Positions 1-8,649 of a stretch of 64,000 nucleotides of DNA are shown piece by piece. Made by a program: the position numbers and the translations under genes. Every line of letters begins with the position of its first letter. Within the stretch, counting starts at the first letter, position 1. The notes under the pieces were generated by a model, which searched no databases, was not told the origin of the DNA, and saw only the letters and a program-made list of their open reading frames with translations. Source of the stretch: Agarivorans sp. TSD2052 (GTDB taxonomy: Bacteria; Pseudomonadota; Gammaproteobacteria; Enterobacterales; Celerinatantimonadaceae); the NCBI RefSeq assembly GCF_023238625.1, contig NZ_CP096670.1, forward strand, positions 156,501-220,500, written 5' to 3'.

Positions 1-639
1 AGCTGTTTTTCTTTCGCTTATGTGTATTTGGATACCGGCATTGGTGCTTTGATTTTGTTTGCTGCGGTGCAACTCACCATGGTGGGCATTTCTATTTTTA
101 AGGGGGCTCGCTTAAAGTTGGGTGAGGGTTTAGGTATAGCCTTAGCCTTTAGTGGTTTGGTGCTGTTATTGGCCCCGTCCGAGCAACGCTCAATATCTAT
201 TGTCGGTTTTATCTTAATGTTGCTGGCGGGCTGTGCTTGGGGTGTTTACACCTTAAATGGGCGCAGGTCGACCAGCCCCAGCCGCGATACTTGTTTTAAT
301 TTTTGGCGTAGTTTAGCCTTTTTAATGCTGTTGTTGCCGTGGCTAGCCAGCCAGTCAAGCCTAAGTCTGCAAGGTATTTTACTTGCGGTTATGTCGGGCG
401 CGTTGGCTTCGGGTTTAGGTTATTGGATTTGGTATGTCGCATTATCGGGTCTGTCGGCGAGCCAAGCCGCAGTATTGCAGCTATTAGTGCCGATTATTGC
501 CGCCGTTGGTGGTTGGTTATTTGCTAGCGAGCCCTTGGGGCTTACTTTTGTGTTATCTGCCAGTTTGGTGTTAGGGGGCATTATGCTTACCATCTATAGT
601 CGCCAGCGTGCATTAAAAGTCACCGCGGGCGTAGAATAG
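1..639 (+). CDS. EamA/DMT-family transporter, 5' truncated by window edge
   Basis: The reading frame is open from base 1, so the true start lies outside the window; a GTG at 22 is an internal codon or at best an alternative start. The visible part, about 212 residues, is highly hydrophobic with about six to seven membrane segments, including a Gly/Ala-rich pair near the end (LSGLSASQAAVLQLLVPIIA) typical of the second EamA repeat of drug/metabolite transporters. It ends 1 base before the GST-like gene, so the two are probably cotranscribed. Family assignment is firm; the substrate cannot be read from sequence. Confidence 0.85.
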   Translation, partial: SCFSFAYVYLDTGIGALILFAAVQLTMVGISIFKGARLKLGEGLGIALAFSGLVLLLAPSEQRSISIVGFILMLLAGCAWGVYTLNGRRSTSPSRDTCFNFWRSLAFLMLLLPWLASQSSLSLQGILLAVMSGALASGLGYWIWYVALSGLSASQAAVLQLLVPIIAAVGGWLFASEPLGLTFVLSASLVLGGIMLTIYSRQRALKVTAGVE

Positions 640-640
640 A

Positions 641-1240
641 ATGCAGCCAAAATTAAATCTCGTGGTAGGGCGTGAGTCTACCTGGTCGATTCGCGCCTAT
701 TTGTGCCTGCAGTTGGCCAAGTTAGATTTTGATATTACTACGATTGCTTTGGGTGATGCAGGTTATCAGCAGCAGCTACGAGCTGAATCTGCGACGATGT
801 TAGTGCCGGTGTTACACACCAAAGAGGTGAGCGTTCATGACTCTTTGGCGATAACAGAGTTTGCCAATGAGCTGTGTAATGGCGGTCTTTATCCAGCCTG
901 CGCCAGTAAACGTGCTATCGCCCGAAGTTATTTAGCAGAGTTGCATTCGGGTTTTTCACTGATTCGCAGCCAATTACCTTTTCAACTTTTACAGACGCCA
1001 GATACCGCTTCAACTATTCCACTCCAGTCTGAAATAGCGCGCTTAACCTGTATTTGGCAACCATTTGGTCCGAGTTTCGCATTTGGACATGCAGGCGCGG
1101 TTGATGCCTTTTATTCGCTGATGGCGTTACGCTTGCTGCAATATGGTGTAACTCTTGATGGTAATGCAGGGCGCTATCAGCAACACTTGGTGAATTGGCC
1201 GCTGTTTCAACAAGCATTGCTTGAAGCAAAAAAATGGTAG
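641..1240 (+). CDS. Glutathione S-transferase-like protein
   Basis: 199 residues. The N-terminal part has a thioredoxin-fold GST pattern: a beta strand followed by a Ser-Thr-Trp-Ser-Ile-Arg stretch (residues about 13-18), the VPVL strand-turn near residue 56 that contains the cis-proline, and HDSLAITEFANE (about 66-77), the usual glutathione-contacting Ser region. The C-terminal half is helical and ends in a GST-C-like segment. The start ATG lies one base after the stop of the upstream transporter gene, suggesting an operon. Substrate unknown; a general detoxification role is inferred from the family. Confidence 0.8.
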   Translation: MQPKLNLVVGRESTWSIRAYLCLQLAKLDFDITTIALGDAGYQQQLRAESATMLVPVLHTKEVSVHDSLAITEFANELCNGGLYPACASKRAIARSYLAELHSGFSLIRSQLPFQLLQTPDTASTIPLQSEIARLTCIWQPFGPSFAFGHAGAVDAFYSLMALRLLQYGVTLDGNAGRYQQHLVNWPLFQQALLEAKKW

Positions 1241-1391
1241 TTGATTGCTTAAACAACATCCTTAGTTTGTTAAATCAAAAACCAGTAGGCTAAGCTAAAT
1301 GAGCGCTATCGCGAGAACGAGATAAATAAAAGCGAGCAAGGTCTCAGCCTTTACCGCGTAGATGAGGTGTATATTGAAAGGTTATTCAAGG

Positions 1392-2417
1392 ATGAATAAG
1401 GCGAAATGGCTAAACCGCTTATGGCTTATATGCTTGGCCTGTGGAGTAGCCGCTAGTTCTCGGGCAGCCTTAAAAGACGGTCATTTAGAAAATGAAATTT
1501 TGCCGATTCTTGAACGTAATATAGCGGGAACTTTTGCCGCTGACGCGGTGATTCATGATCGCGAAACAGTGACCATTGGCTTTGTAAATTTTGACCCTTC
1601 AGGTTTTATTCCAATAGACGACGATAACCTAGGGGGGGATGATGCCAACCGATTAAAAAACGAGCTCAAAACGCTCACCCTACCGCTGACCTTGCGCTTA
1701 CCTTGGCGTGGTCAAGGTTGGGAAACTTACACGACCGGACGTTTGGGGTATACCCAGCGTTTCCATGACATCACACTGTTTGAGGAGCTAGATCCGACTC
1801 GCGATCAAGAAAAGTTGAAACTGTACTCAGGGTATTTAGCCGGTGGAATTCATTGGGATAGCTTTGCTAACTGGCGCTTTAGTGGTGAATTAGGTGGCAG
1901 TATTCGCAGGTTAGAGCAGCGCTACACTTACAATAATTCTGTTAGCCAAATATTTCAGCCTGTTTTCGATGGCGTTCTCACTAACTTTTCGCTAAATGCG
2001 TGGATGTTACAACCCAGTTTAGCTTTGCAATATCAGAAACGTTGGACCAATCATAAGCTTAAATATCGCTCTCGTTATTCATATATTTATGGCCAATCTT
2101 ATGGCTCTGACATTGCTAGCCACCAAGTAGATATACAAGCCAGTTCGTGGCGCAATACCCTGTATTACTCTCATCCCATTGGACGAATCTGGGACATCGC
2201 ATTTTCTGGAGAGCTGTCGGCGTCTCGTGTCGATCTTACGGGGAATACCAATGAAGCCTTTCAAACACCGCATTATTACGAATTTGGTGTTGATTTGTTA
2301 ATGGGCACGGGGCATTACGGAGCGGGTTGGTTAGACAATGTTAGTATTGGTTTACTGTTTAATTATGGCAGTGTGCTTAAAGGTGGCAGTTTGGTGCTTA
2401 ATTACAATACCTATTAA
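1392..2417 (+). CDS. Solitary outer-membrane autotransporter-like beta-barrel protein
   Basis: About 341 residues from the ATG at 1392, preceded by an AAAGG at 1377-1381. An in-frame ATG at 1362 exists but would put a polar extension before the signal peptide (basic MNKAKWLNRLW, hydrophobic core, cut near SSRA). The mature protein is rich in alternating Tyr/Trp/Leu strands (GWETYTTGRLGYTQRF, GYLAGGIHWDSF, LKYRSRYSYIYGQ), the pattern of a beta barrel without a passenger domain. This resembles the family named solitary outer membrane autotransporter beta-barrel domain. The final residues (SLVLNYNTY) are aromatic, as in outer-membrane proteins recognised by BAM. Function unknown. Confidence 0.7.
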   Translation: MNKAKWLNRLWLICLACGVAASSRAALKDGHLENEILPILERNIAGTFAADAVIHDRETVTIGFVNFDPSGFIPIDDDNLGGDDANRLKNELKTLTLPLTLRLPWRGQGWETYTTGRLGYTQRFHDITLFEELDPTRDQEKLKLYSGYLAGGIHWDSFANWRFSGELGGSIRRLEQRYTYNNSVSQIFQPVFDGVLTNFSLNAWMLQPSLALQYQKRWTNHKLKYRSRYSYIYGQSYGSDIASHQVDIQASSWRNTLYYSHPIGRIWDIAFSGELSASRVDLTGNTNEAFQTPHYYEFGVDLLMGTGHYGAGWLDNVSIGLLFNYGSVLKGGSLVLNYNTY

Positions 2418-2440
2418 AACGCCAGCTGCGAGCTGGCGTT
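2418..2440. terminator. Bidirectional terminator between convergent genes
   Basis: Perfect 10-bp stem AACGCCAGCT (2418-2427) with AGCTGGCGTT (2431-2440) and a 3-base loop. It starts right after the stop of the beta-barrel gene and lies 17 bases beyond the end of convergent dbpA. The T-tract is short on both strands, so strength is uncertain. Confidence 0.7.
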
Positions 2441-2456
2441 TAACGTTGTTCTGCAC

Positions 2457-3845
2457 TTATAGCGTTAAGTGCCTCACGCGGAACGAGCGGCCTTTCATTT
2501 TACCGTGTTCTAGTTTTTTACGTGCACGCTTAAGTACTTCACGCTCTACCGCGACATAAGCGCGGTTATCGAATAGGTTGATTTTACCTACCTGAGAGCC
2601 GGCAATACCATTTTCACCGGTTAAAGCCCCTAAAATATCGCCAGCTCTTACTTTTTGCTTTTTGCCGCCATCAATCTGCAAGGTAGCCATTAATGGTTGG
2701 TTAGGTGTTTTATTTAGCAAGGCCATTGATGGTAGGTCTTCATCTTCGATAGGGCGCTCTAAATAATCTTCTAACAAGGCAATTTTGAAGTGTTCCTTAT
2801 CGCTAAATAACGAACAGGCTATGCCTTTACTACCGGCACGACCAGTACGGCCAATGCGGTGCACATGGATTTCAACATCACGCGCAATATGATAGTTAAT
2901 CACTGCATCTAGCGAATCAATATCTAAACCTCGTGCAGCTACGTCAGTGGCCACTAACACCGAGGCGCTATTATTGGCAAATTGCAGCAGGGTTTGGTCA
3001 CGATCGCGTTGCTCTAAATCACCGTGCAGCGCTAATGCACTAAAGCCAAACTGGAGCAATTCGTCGGCCACTTCTTGGGCTTCTCGCTTGGTATTACAAA
3101 ACACTACACTAGAGGTAGGGCGATGTTCTAATAGCAGTAAGCGCAAAGCTAGCATCCGCTGTTCATTGTCGTCTACTTTAAAAAAGTGCTGAGATATCGA
3201 AGAGTTATCATGGGTGCTGGCGACTTCAACGCGCACCGGATCTCGCATGATATGTTTAGAGATGCTTTCAATTTGTTCAGGGAAGGTGGCGCTAAACAAT
3301 AAGGTTTGACGATCGCTTGGAGCCAAATCAATGATCGCATCAATGGCGCTTTGAAAGCCCATTTCTAACATGCGGTCGGCTTCATCTAGAATCAGGTTTT
3401 TAATATTATCGAGCTTTAAAGTGCCTTTGCTTAAGTGTTCTTCTACGCGCCCAGGAGTGCCGACCACAATGTGCGCACCATGCTCCAGTGAGCCAATTTG
3501 TGGGCCAAATGGCATGCCACCACAAAGCGTTAGTACTTTAATGTTGTGAATGCCACGAGCCAGTTTACGGATTTCTTTAGCCACCTGGTCGGCTAACTCG
3601 CGAGTTGGGCATAATACTAAGCTTTGAATACGGAAGCGTTTAACGTCTAAAGCGTTGAGTAAACCTAAGCCAAAAGCGGCGGTTTTACCCGAACCAGTTT
3701 TGCCCTGTGCGATAACATCTTTTCCGGCCAAAATCTCAGGCAGGCTTTGCGCTTGAATAGGCGTCATTGAGCTATAACCTAGGGTCTCTAGATTACTTAA
3801 TAAATCCGCATGTAGCGTTAAAGTAGAAAAATCGGTTTGGCTCAA
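2457..3845 (-). CDS. dbpA: ATP-dependent RNA helicase DbpA
   Basis: 462 residues, the usual DbpA length. DEAD-box motifs appear in order: Q-motif region (MTPIQAQSLP, about 27-36), Walker A AQGKTGSGKT (46-55), PTREL (80-84), DEAD (154-157), SAT (185-187), ARGLD and HRIGRTGRAG in the second RecA domain. The C-terminal 75 residues (KKQKVRAGDILGALTGENG, then VGKINLFDNRAYVAV) form the DbpA RNA-binding domain that targets hairpin 92 of 23S rRNA. It acts in late 50S ribosomal subunit assembly. It appears monocistronic and convergent with the upstream barrel gene. Confidence 0.95.
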   Translation of the reverse strand: MSQTDFSTLTLHADLLSNLETLGYSSMTPIQAQSLPEILAGKDVIAQGKTGSGKTAAFGLGLLNALDVKRFRIQSLVLCPTRELADQVAKEIRKLARGIHNIKVLTLCGGMPFGPQIGSLEHGAHIVVGTPGRVEEHLSKGTLKLDNIKNLILDEADRMLEMGFQSAIDAIIDLAPSDRQTLLFSATFPEQIESISKHIMRDPVRVEVASTHDNSSISQHFFKVDDNEQRMLALRLLLLEHRPTSSVVFCNTKREAQEVADELLQFGFSALALHGDLEQRDRDQTLLQFANNSASVLVATDVAARGLDIDSLDAVINYHIARDVEIHVHRIGRTGRAGSKGIACSLFSDKEHFKIALLEDYLERPIEDEDLPSMALLNKTPNQPLMATLQIDGGKKQKVRAGDILGALTGENGIAGSQVGKINLFDNRAYVAVEREVLKRARKKLEHGKMKGRSFRVRHLTL

Positions 3846-4019
3846 AATGGCGTCCTCTTCGAGGGTTAAAGATAAAGTGTATATCGCTGTAGAATTTACA
3901 GTGGGGCGCGATGATAGCTGAAATTGATTACAAATTGGGTAAAAAATGACAGCTTTTTACAGATTAACGGTGCTTAGCTTAGTTTAATGTGGTTAAACAG
4001 TAATATAGAGAGCGACCAT

Positions 4020-4493
4020 TTACAGCAATAAGTCTTGCTCAATAGCTTGAAAGTTACTGGCAGCATTAACTAAAGCATGCGCGGTTAAACTCGGTACGCC
4101 GTAAACCAAGGCTTCAACGGAGTAGTCTTGGGTGATCTTATCAAGCAGAATCGCAAAGTCACCGTCGCCGGAGAGTAGCACCACAATATCTACTTCGCGC
4201 GCAGCTTCTAGTACATCAATGGTTATTCCCACATCCCAATCACCTTTCGCTGAGCCGTCACTGCGTTGTATAAAAGGCTTAAGTTTCACCTCAAAACCAA
4301 TGTGTTTTAGGGCGCTTTGAAATTTAAGCTGCTGATTATCGCCGCGATCAATAGCATAAGCATAGGCGGCAACGATGTCTCCTTGGTGCTGCAACTGTTG
4401 CCAAAGACGACGATAGTTAAACTGTTTGGCATAAGCTTCACGGCAGGTGTAATAGATGTTTTGCACATCGGCGAATATGGCTATTTTTTTCAC
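4020..4493 (-). CDS. NYN-domain (LabA/DUF88 family) protein
   Basis: 157 residues from a GTG start. It has the acidic signature of NYN/PIN-like ribonuclease domains: FADVQN (D9, N12) after the first strand, KGDWDVGITID (D85, D87, D93), and SGDGDF (108-113) after a hydrophobic strand. These acidic residues bind a metal in family members and suggest RNA cleavage, but no activity is proven for the LabA/DUF88 group in bacteria. It stands alone, with no obvious operon partner. Confidence 0.85.
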   Translation of the reverse strand: MKKIAIFADVQNIYYTCREAYAKQFNYRRLWQQLQHQGDIVAAYAYAIDRGDNQQLKFQSALKHIGFEVKLKPFIQRSDGSAKGDWDVGITIDVLEAAREVDIVVLLSGDGDFAILLDKITQDYSVEALVYGVPSLTAHALVNAASNFQAIEQDLLL

Positions 4494-4657
4494 TTATGGC
4501 CTATCGGCTTGGGGTTACAAGCTCAGCTAGAGTGGATGGTTCAAGCAGCAATTATTACATGGCAACTGGCAAATAGCTGTAGCTGAATTGCGATGAGCAC
4601 AAAGTCATCAGCAAGATGGTGTGAGGATGGTTTAGCTTAAGGAAGTATTGGGGCAGT

Positions 4658-4690
4658 ACTAGGTAGCGTTAATACTAAAGGCTACCTAGT
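4658..4690 (-). terminator. Hairpin downstream of the secreted-protein gene
   Basis: Perfect 10-bp inverted repeat ACTAGGTAGC (4658-4667) and GCTACCTAGT (4681-4690) with a 13-base loop, starting 10 bases beyond the stop of the minus-strand gene at 4701. There is no T-run, so a classic rho-independent terminator is not certain. Confidence 0.45.
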
Positions 4691-4700
4691 GTTTGGCGGT

Positions 4701-5324
4701 TTACTTGTTGGTAATCGAGAACTCATCAACCCTGACTTCAAGCTCTTTATCTAGGCTGAGCTCGGCCGAGGTATCGACTTCCAGTAAGCTGAATATTTCA
4801 ACGCTAGTATTGGCTCCGGTGTTGAAGTCTACACTCACTTGGCGGAAACACTTCTTGTTACCTTGAGGAGCCATAGCTAACTCACTGACATGCGCTTTGC
4901 TATCGGCAATGACATCACCGGTCAAGGGAGCACTATCAGCCACTGTTCTTACACCAAAGTGCAATTTAGTTGGCGAGTTATTCCCTTTTTTATCACAGTA
5001 GTAGAGTGAGTAGGTCATGTCAGTATTCTTGGGTAGTCCACTAACAATTTGGCTTAAGCCTGGAGTCGAATTGAAGTCATGATAGGCCACATCGCGCTTA
5101 AAGCGAAAGCGCGATGAGCCTTCGGCGTCAAATGCACTGTCTTTAGAGCTACCCACATCCCCATAACCTTCTTTAGAGTCTTCATGAGATAGCCATACTG
5201 AGCTTTTTCCTTTATTTGCTCGGTATTCAGTAAGCTGAGGATCTTGAACATAAGCGTGAGCAGAAAAAACCAGACAGCTGGTAAGTAAGCTGGTACCTAG
5301 AGCGATAGATTTAGTTACGTTCAT
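4701..5324 (-). CDS. Secreted protein of unknown function
   Basis: 207 residues with a clear Sec signal peptide (basic MNVTKS, hydrophobic core, cut near AHA-YV). The mature part is polar with alternating beta strands (SSVWLSHEDS, SSRFRFKRDVAYHDF, MTYSLYYCDKKGN, KLHFGVRTV, VRVDEFSI) and two cysteines. The pattern suggests a beta-sandwich of the carbohydrate-binding type seen beside polysaccharide lyases, but this is only a fold-level impression. No catalytic motif is recognised and the neighbours do not indicate a role. Confidence 0.6.
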   Translation of the reverse strand: MNVTKSIALGTSLLTSCLVFSAHAYVQDPQLTEYRANKGKSSVWLSHEDSKEGYGDVGSSKDSAFDAEGSSRFRFKRDVAYHDFNSTPGLSQIVSGLPKNTDMTYSLYYCDKKGNNSPTKLHFGVRTVADSAPLTGDVIADSKAHVSELAMAPQGNKKCFRQVSVDFNTGANTSVEIFSLLEVDTSAELSLDKELEVRVDEFSITNK

Positions 5325-5999
5325 ACAATCCCTTCCAATAAATGTAGCATGCTAGTTATTGTATTATTTTATAATGATAGTACTTTAGCCGTGATGAGAT
5401 TCTCGTTTTTGGCTATTGTTCGAGCAAGCCTCAAGTTTTGTGAGGCAATACTAAAACTTGGGCGTTTAAAACACTCGTAAATAGCAAGGGCTAAAAGCTT
5501 GGCGGAGCCTTAAATTGGCTAATTGGCTAATTGGCTGTTATTGGGAGGGAGTGCCAGTAAGCATAAGCCTCACTTACTGGCATGGGGCTTAAAAGTTATC
5601 TTTACTGATAAATATTTACTTGAAGAAAACAAAAAGAGGAGACGCCCGTTTATTATATTACTTTTGGTGGAAGGCTTGTTCTGCTTTGAGAAAAAATTAC
5701 TTTGTTGAGTTGAAGATAATCGGTAAGAAAGAGACTTTCTATACTTTTTGTCAAAATAAATGAATAAATGGGGCCGCTCTGGGGCAGAGCCACCTTAGCA
5801 GATTCTTCGTACTTGATTAGGCAATGCACTGGCTGTGAAAAGGTAAACCGCCCTGCAGTTAACTATAGATGAGTAGGTTCGCTGGGGAACCCACCCTCTG
5901 GAGTCACGGTTACTTTAGTATCAGAACTTACATGCCTAGTGTTTTATTCATTTGAAGCTGGTTGAACAATACTTTTAGCGCCAGCCTAGATGAAGAAAC
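5325..5999. other. 675-bp intergenic region, no convincing gene
   Basis: A 61-codon frame at 5523-5708 starts with TTG, is unlike the neighbouring proteins and overlaps a hairpin, so I do not call it. The region holds a short tandem repeat of TTGGCTAA (about 5513-5537), a perfect hairpin at 5552-5582, and nothing else recognisable. Its left end must contain the promoter of the secreted-protein gene. Confidence 0.5.
5552..5582. repeat. Perfect inverted repeat after a TTGGCTAA tandem repeat
   Basis: TGCCAGTAAG (5552-5561) pairs perfectly with CTTACTGGCA (5573-5582) across an 11-base loop. It directly follows three tandem copies of an 8-bp TTGGCTAA unit. No gene ends nearby, so it is either a remnant or part of a small RNA. 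Confidence 0.5.
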
Positions 6000-6905
6000 T
6001 TATGCAGCGTTTGCTTGAGTTTTCAAGATGCCGGTTGGCGGTGTGCTGTTGGCTTTTGATGCTGCGAGCAAAATAGAAACAAAAATGCTTAATGCGCCAC
6101 ACAGCTGCAGCCAGGTGAGTGATTGTCCTAACACTATATAGCCAAGCACCACAGCCGACACACTGCTTAACAGCCCTAAAAATGACACTGTAATTGTCGG
6201 CAGCTTTTCAATACCACGAAACCATAACGAATAGGCGAGCACCGAGCCCATGATACTCAGGTAGCTATACCCAGCAAGGCTTTTAAGGCTTAGTTGGCTA
6301 GGTAAGCCCTCAATTGACCATGCCACAGGTAGCAGCATTAACCCGCCCAATAGCAGTTGCCAACCGGTAAAACCCAGTAAGGTCATTCCTTTTGGTCGGC
6401 CCCAGCGCTTGGTCATTACTAGGCCATAAGCCATGGTGACGGCCCCTAACATGCCCATTAAAATACCTTGGGTACTCAATTCAGCTTGATTGTTTACTAC
6501 CAACAAAGCGATACCAGCTATGCCCATCAAGCCTGCCACCATCTGCTTTATGCTTAACGCACTGTTTAGCAAAAAGTAGCTAAGGGCCATGACTAGCAGC
6601 GGTTGAATCGACATAACAAGCGCAGCCATCCCCCCGGGTAGATGTGTGGCGGCAAAAAACAAGCAGTAAAAAAAGAACCCAATATTTAGAAAACCAAGTA
6701 CCAATAGGCGAGGCCACCAATGCCCACGCGGCAGTGTTCGGGTTAATAGCACGAGCACTATGCCAGCAGGCAGTGCGCGTAACATGGCTGCGGTTAGCGG
6801 GCTATTCGCCGGCAATAATTCTGTGGTGACCAAATAAGTACTGCCCCACACAATGGGTGCAATAGCGGTAAGTGCCACTGTGCTGAGGGTTTCACGTAGT
6901 GTCAT
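6000..6905 (-). CDS. EamA-family transporter, divergent from a MarR regulator
   Basis: 301 residues with about ten membrane segments in two EamA repeats; the first begins IAPIVWGSTYLVTTELLP, with the WGSTY motif common in this family, and the second near TMAYGLVMTKRWG. Such proteins export metabolites or drugs. It is divergent from a MarR-type regulator, with 127 bp between the starts carrying two near-identical palindromes, so it is very likely the regulator's target. Substrate unknown. Confidence 0.88.
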   Translation of the reverse strand: MTLRETLSTVALTAIAPIVWGSTYLVTTELLPANSPLTAAMLRALPAGIVLVLLTRTLPRGHWWPRLLVLGFLNIGFFFYCLFFAATHLPGGMAALVMSIQPLLVMALSYFLLNSALSIKQMVAGLMGIAGIALLVVNNQAELSTQGILMGMLGAVTMAYGLVMTKRWGRPKGMTLLGFTGWQLLLGGLMLLPVAWSIEGLPSQLSLKSLAGYSYLSIMGSVLAYSLWFRGIEKLPTITVSFLGLLSSVSAVVLGYIVLGQSLTWLQLCGALSIFVSILLAASKANSTPPTGILKTQANAA

Positions 6906-6940
6906 AACGGTTTGCCATGCTTAGTTATCTTTCAATAATG

Positions 6941-6958
6941 TATCTTTTCAAAAAGACA
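6941..6958. promoter_or_regulatory. Putative MarR operator 1
   Basis: TATCTTTTCAAAAAGACA differs from the perfect palindrome at 6997-7014 at only two positions. It lies 36 bp upstream of the transporter start, where binding would block transcription. Assignment to the adjacent MarR protein is inferred from position. Confidence 0.65.
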
Positions 6959-6996
6959 CTTTGTGAAAAGTAATAGAATTTTCACTTTTATTCAAG

Positions 6997-7014
6997 TATC
7001 TTTTCGAAAAGATA
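6997..7014. promoter_or_regulatory. Putative MarR operator 2 (perfect 18-bp palindrome)
   Basis: TATCTTTTCGAAAAGATA is a perfect palindrome 18 bp before the marR-like start codon, which suggests autoregulation. A further loose pair, GTGAAAA (6963-6969) and TTTTCAC (6978-6984), lies between the two operators. Confidence 0.7.
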
Positions 7015-7032
7015 GTTAATTAGGCATTATCG

Positions 7033-7512
7033 ATGAAGGATCCGGTAGACAACATTTTGCAGCAGTGGGGCAAGGTAAAGCCCGATATGGACTGCTCTGC
7101 AATGGGCATTATTGGGCGTTTACGGCAAGTAAATGCTATGTGGCAAAAGCAGTTAGACGGGGTGTTTGAGCAACACAATTTAAGCAGTATCGAGTTTGAT
7201 ATATTAGCAACACTGCGCCGTAGCCAAGTGCCTCTTACCCCTACCGAACTCTACAAAACCTTAATGTTGTCATCGGGCGCAGTGAGCACTTGGATTGAGA
7301 AACTGGTTCAGCGTGGCTTAATAGAGCGGATTGCCAGCCAGCAAGATCGCCGAAGCTGCAAGGTAAAGCTCACCGAGCAAGGCACAACAGAACTCGACGA
7401 AGCCCTCGATGCCCATATTGTAAACATGGATATAATGTTAAATATGTTCGACGCAGAAGAAAAAAATCAACTAGCGGCCTTGTTGAAAAAGGGCTTACTC
7501 GCTAACGCGTAG
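7033..7512 (+). CDS. MarR-family transcriptional regulator
   Basis: 159 residues. The winged helix-turn-helix is clear: SSIEFDILATLRRS, then LTPTELYKTLMLSSGAVSTW as the recognition region, and a wing ending in QDRRSCKVKLTEQG, the DxRS(x)xVxLT signature of MarR proteins. Flanking N- and C-terminal helices give the dimer interface. It is divergent from an EamA transporter and two palindromic operators fill the gap, so it probably represses both genes and responds to the exported compound. Confidence 0.92.
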   Translation: MKDPVDNILQQWGKVKPDMDCSAMGIIGRLRQVNAMWQKQLDGVFEQHNLSSIEFDILATLRRSQVPLTPTELYKTLMLSSGAVSTWIEKLVQRGLIERIASQQDRRSCKVKLTEQGTTELDEALDAHIVNMDIMLNMFDAEEKNQLAALLKKGLLANA

Positions 7513-7617
7513 CCTGAGTGTTCAGTACGGTTGTTACCGTGCATGAGCCACTGCAACCGAATGGACGTTACACGCATCATTGTCTGCTTCAATGTAGAAA
7601 GAGGCGTTATCAAAGAT

Positions 7618-8601
7618 TTATTTTACTTCGTATCTCAGTAACACTTCATTATCCAGTACGACATTAGTTGACCAAATAAAACTGGCCCCTGCACCGCTGA
7701 ATTTTTCAATGAAATTCATGTAGGCCTTTTTGTTATTTACACCTATTTCATCTTCTGAATATAAGGTTGCTTGAGGCCAAGAGCTTGAATCAAATTCTTT
7801 TGCCATCCAATTGCTTGGCGTTGCCCAATGGGCAGCGTAAGCATGCTCACCATGATCTGTACCCTCTGTAGTACAAGTCTCTGATAGACGTTTGTTTTCA
7901 ACTTCTGTCAGACAGGCTAGATCGTAAATGGGCGCGGTATAGAATGTTTGAGCTTGCCAATCTGAACCTGTCACCGTTCCATCACTAAAGCTTGCAATAA
8001 AGCCACCGTCACCAGGGTGATAGGCCTTTCCACGGTTATCTTCAGTACCCAAACCTAAGTGTTCTTCCCAATCAATGACTTTTACTGCAATCGTATAAGG
8101 CTTTTTAACTTTAAACTTCACAATGCTAGAGTTAAAGGGGGTGAACGGTACGGTATCTACCGCTACAAGCGTGCCATTGATGTATAACTCAAAGTAGTTG
8201 TCAGCAAAGATATAGCCTGTGATTTCTTCACCGTCAGTATCGACCACCGCGACGGGTACAGAGGCTTCGTCTACGTTAGCAAGGCTTTGCGGGGTGATGC
8301 TTGCGCATTCTTCGTATAAGTCGATAGCTTTTGGTGCTGTAGTAAAATGGTTTTTAGCTGGAACCGTCCAAACTGTCCCTTCTGAAGCGGTAATCTCACC
8401 GATACCTGCAACTCGGCTACGGCCGTTTTCACACTCAAATATATTCGATTCCAAGGTGTGAGCAGCACCTTGCGTAATACTTGCTGAACCACGGTAATCG
8501 CTGATAGTTCCACTGGACGCTATACCCGGTGCTGGTGAGCACCCTGTAGCCAGTAAAATGACCGATGAAAGGGCGATAACTTGATTTTTTTTAATGCTCA
8601 T
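7618..8601 (-). CDS. Lipoprotein of unknown function
   Basis: About 327 residues from the ATG at 8601, which directly precedes a lipoprotein signal: KKN, hydrophobic core, lipobox LLATGC. A longer in-frame start at 8649 would add 16 residues before the signal. The mature protein has beta-rich segments with many Asp/Glu/Tyr/Trp residues (GYIFADNYFELYINGTLVAV, then FTPFNSS, VKVIDWEEHLGLGTED, YHPGDGGFIASFSDGTV). The FELYINGTLV segment resembles galactose-binding-like or PA14-like sugar-binding domains. I recognise the type from marine bacteria but know no function. Confidence 0.65.
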   Translation of the reverse strand: MSIKKNQVIALSSVILLATGCSPAPGIASSGTISDYRGSASITQGAAHTLESNIFECENGRSRVAGIGEITASEGTVWTVPAKNHFTTAPKAIDLYEECASITPQSLANVDEASVPVAVVDTDGEEITGYIFADNYFELYINGTLVAVDTVPFTPFNSSIVKFKVKKPYTIAVKVIDWEEHLGLGTEDNRGKAYHPGDGGFIASFSDGTVTGSDWQAQTFYTAPIYDLACLTEVENKRLSETCTTEGTDHGEHAYAAHWATPSNWMAKEFDSSSWPQATLYSEDEIGVNNKKAYMNFIEKFSGAGASFIWSTNVVLDNEVLLRYEVK

Positions 8602-8649
8602 TGAGAAAATATCCATAAGGAAAAGATGGCTTAAGCGTAGCGGTAACAT

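Noticed and set aside
5523-5708. 61-codon frame starting with TTG
   Set aside because: It overlaps a hairpin and a tandem repeat, has no ribosome-binding site and reads unlike a protein.
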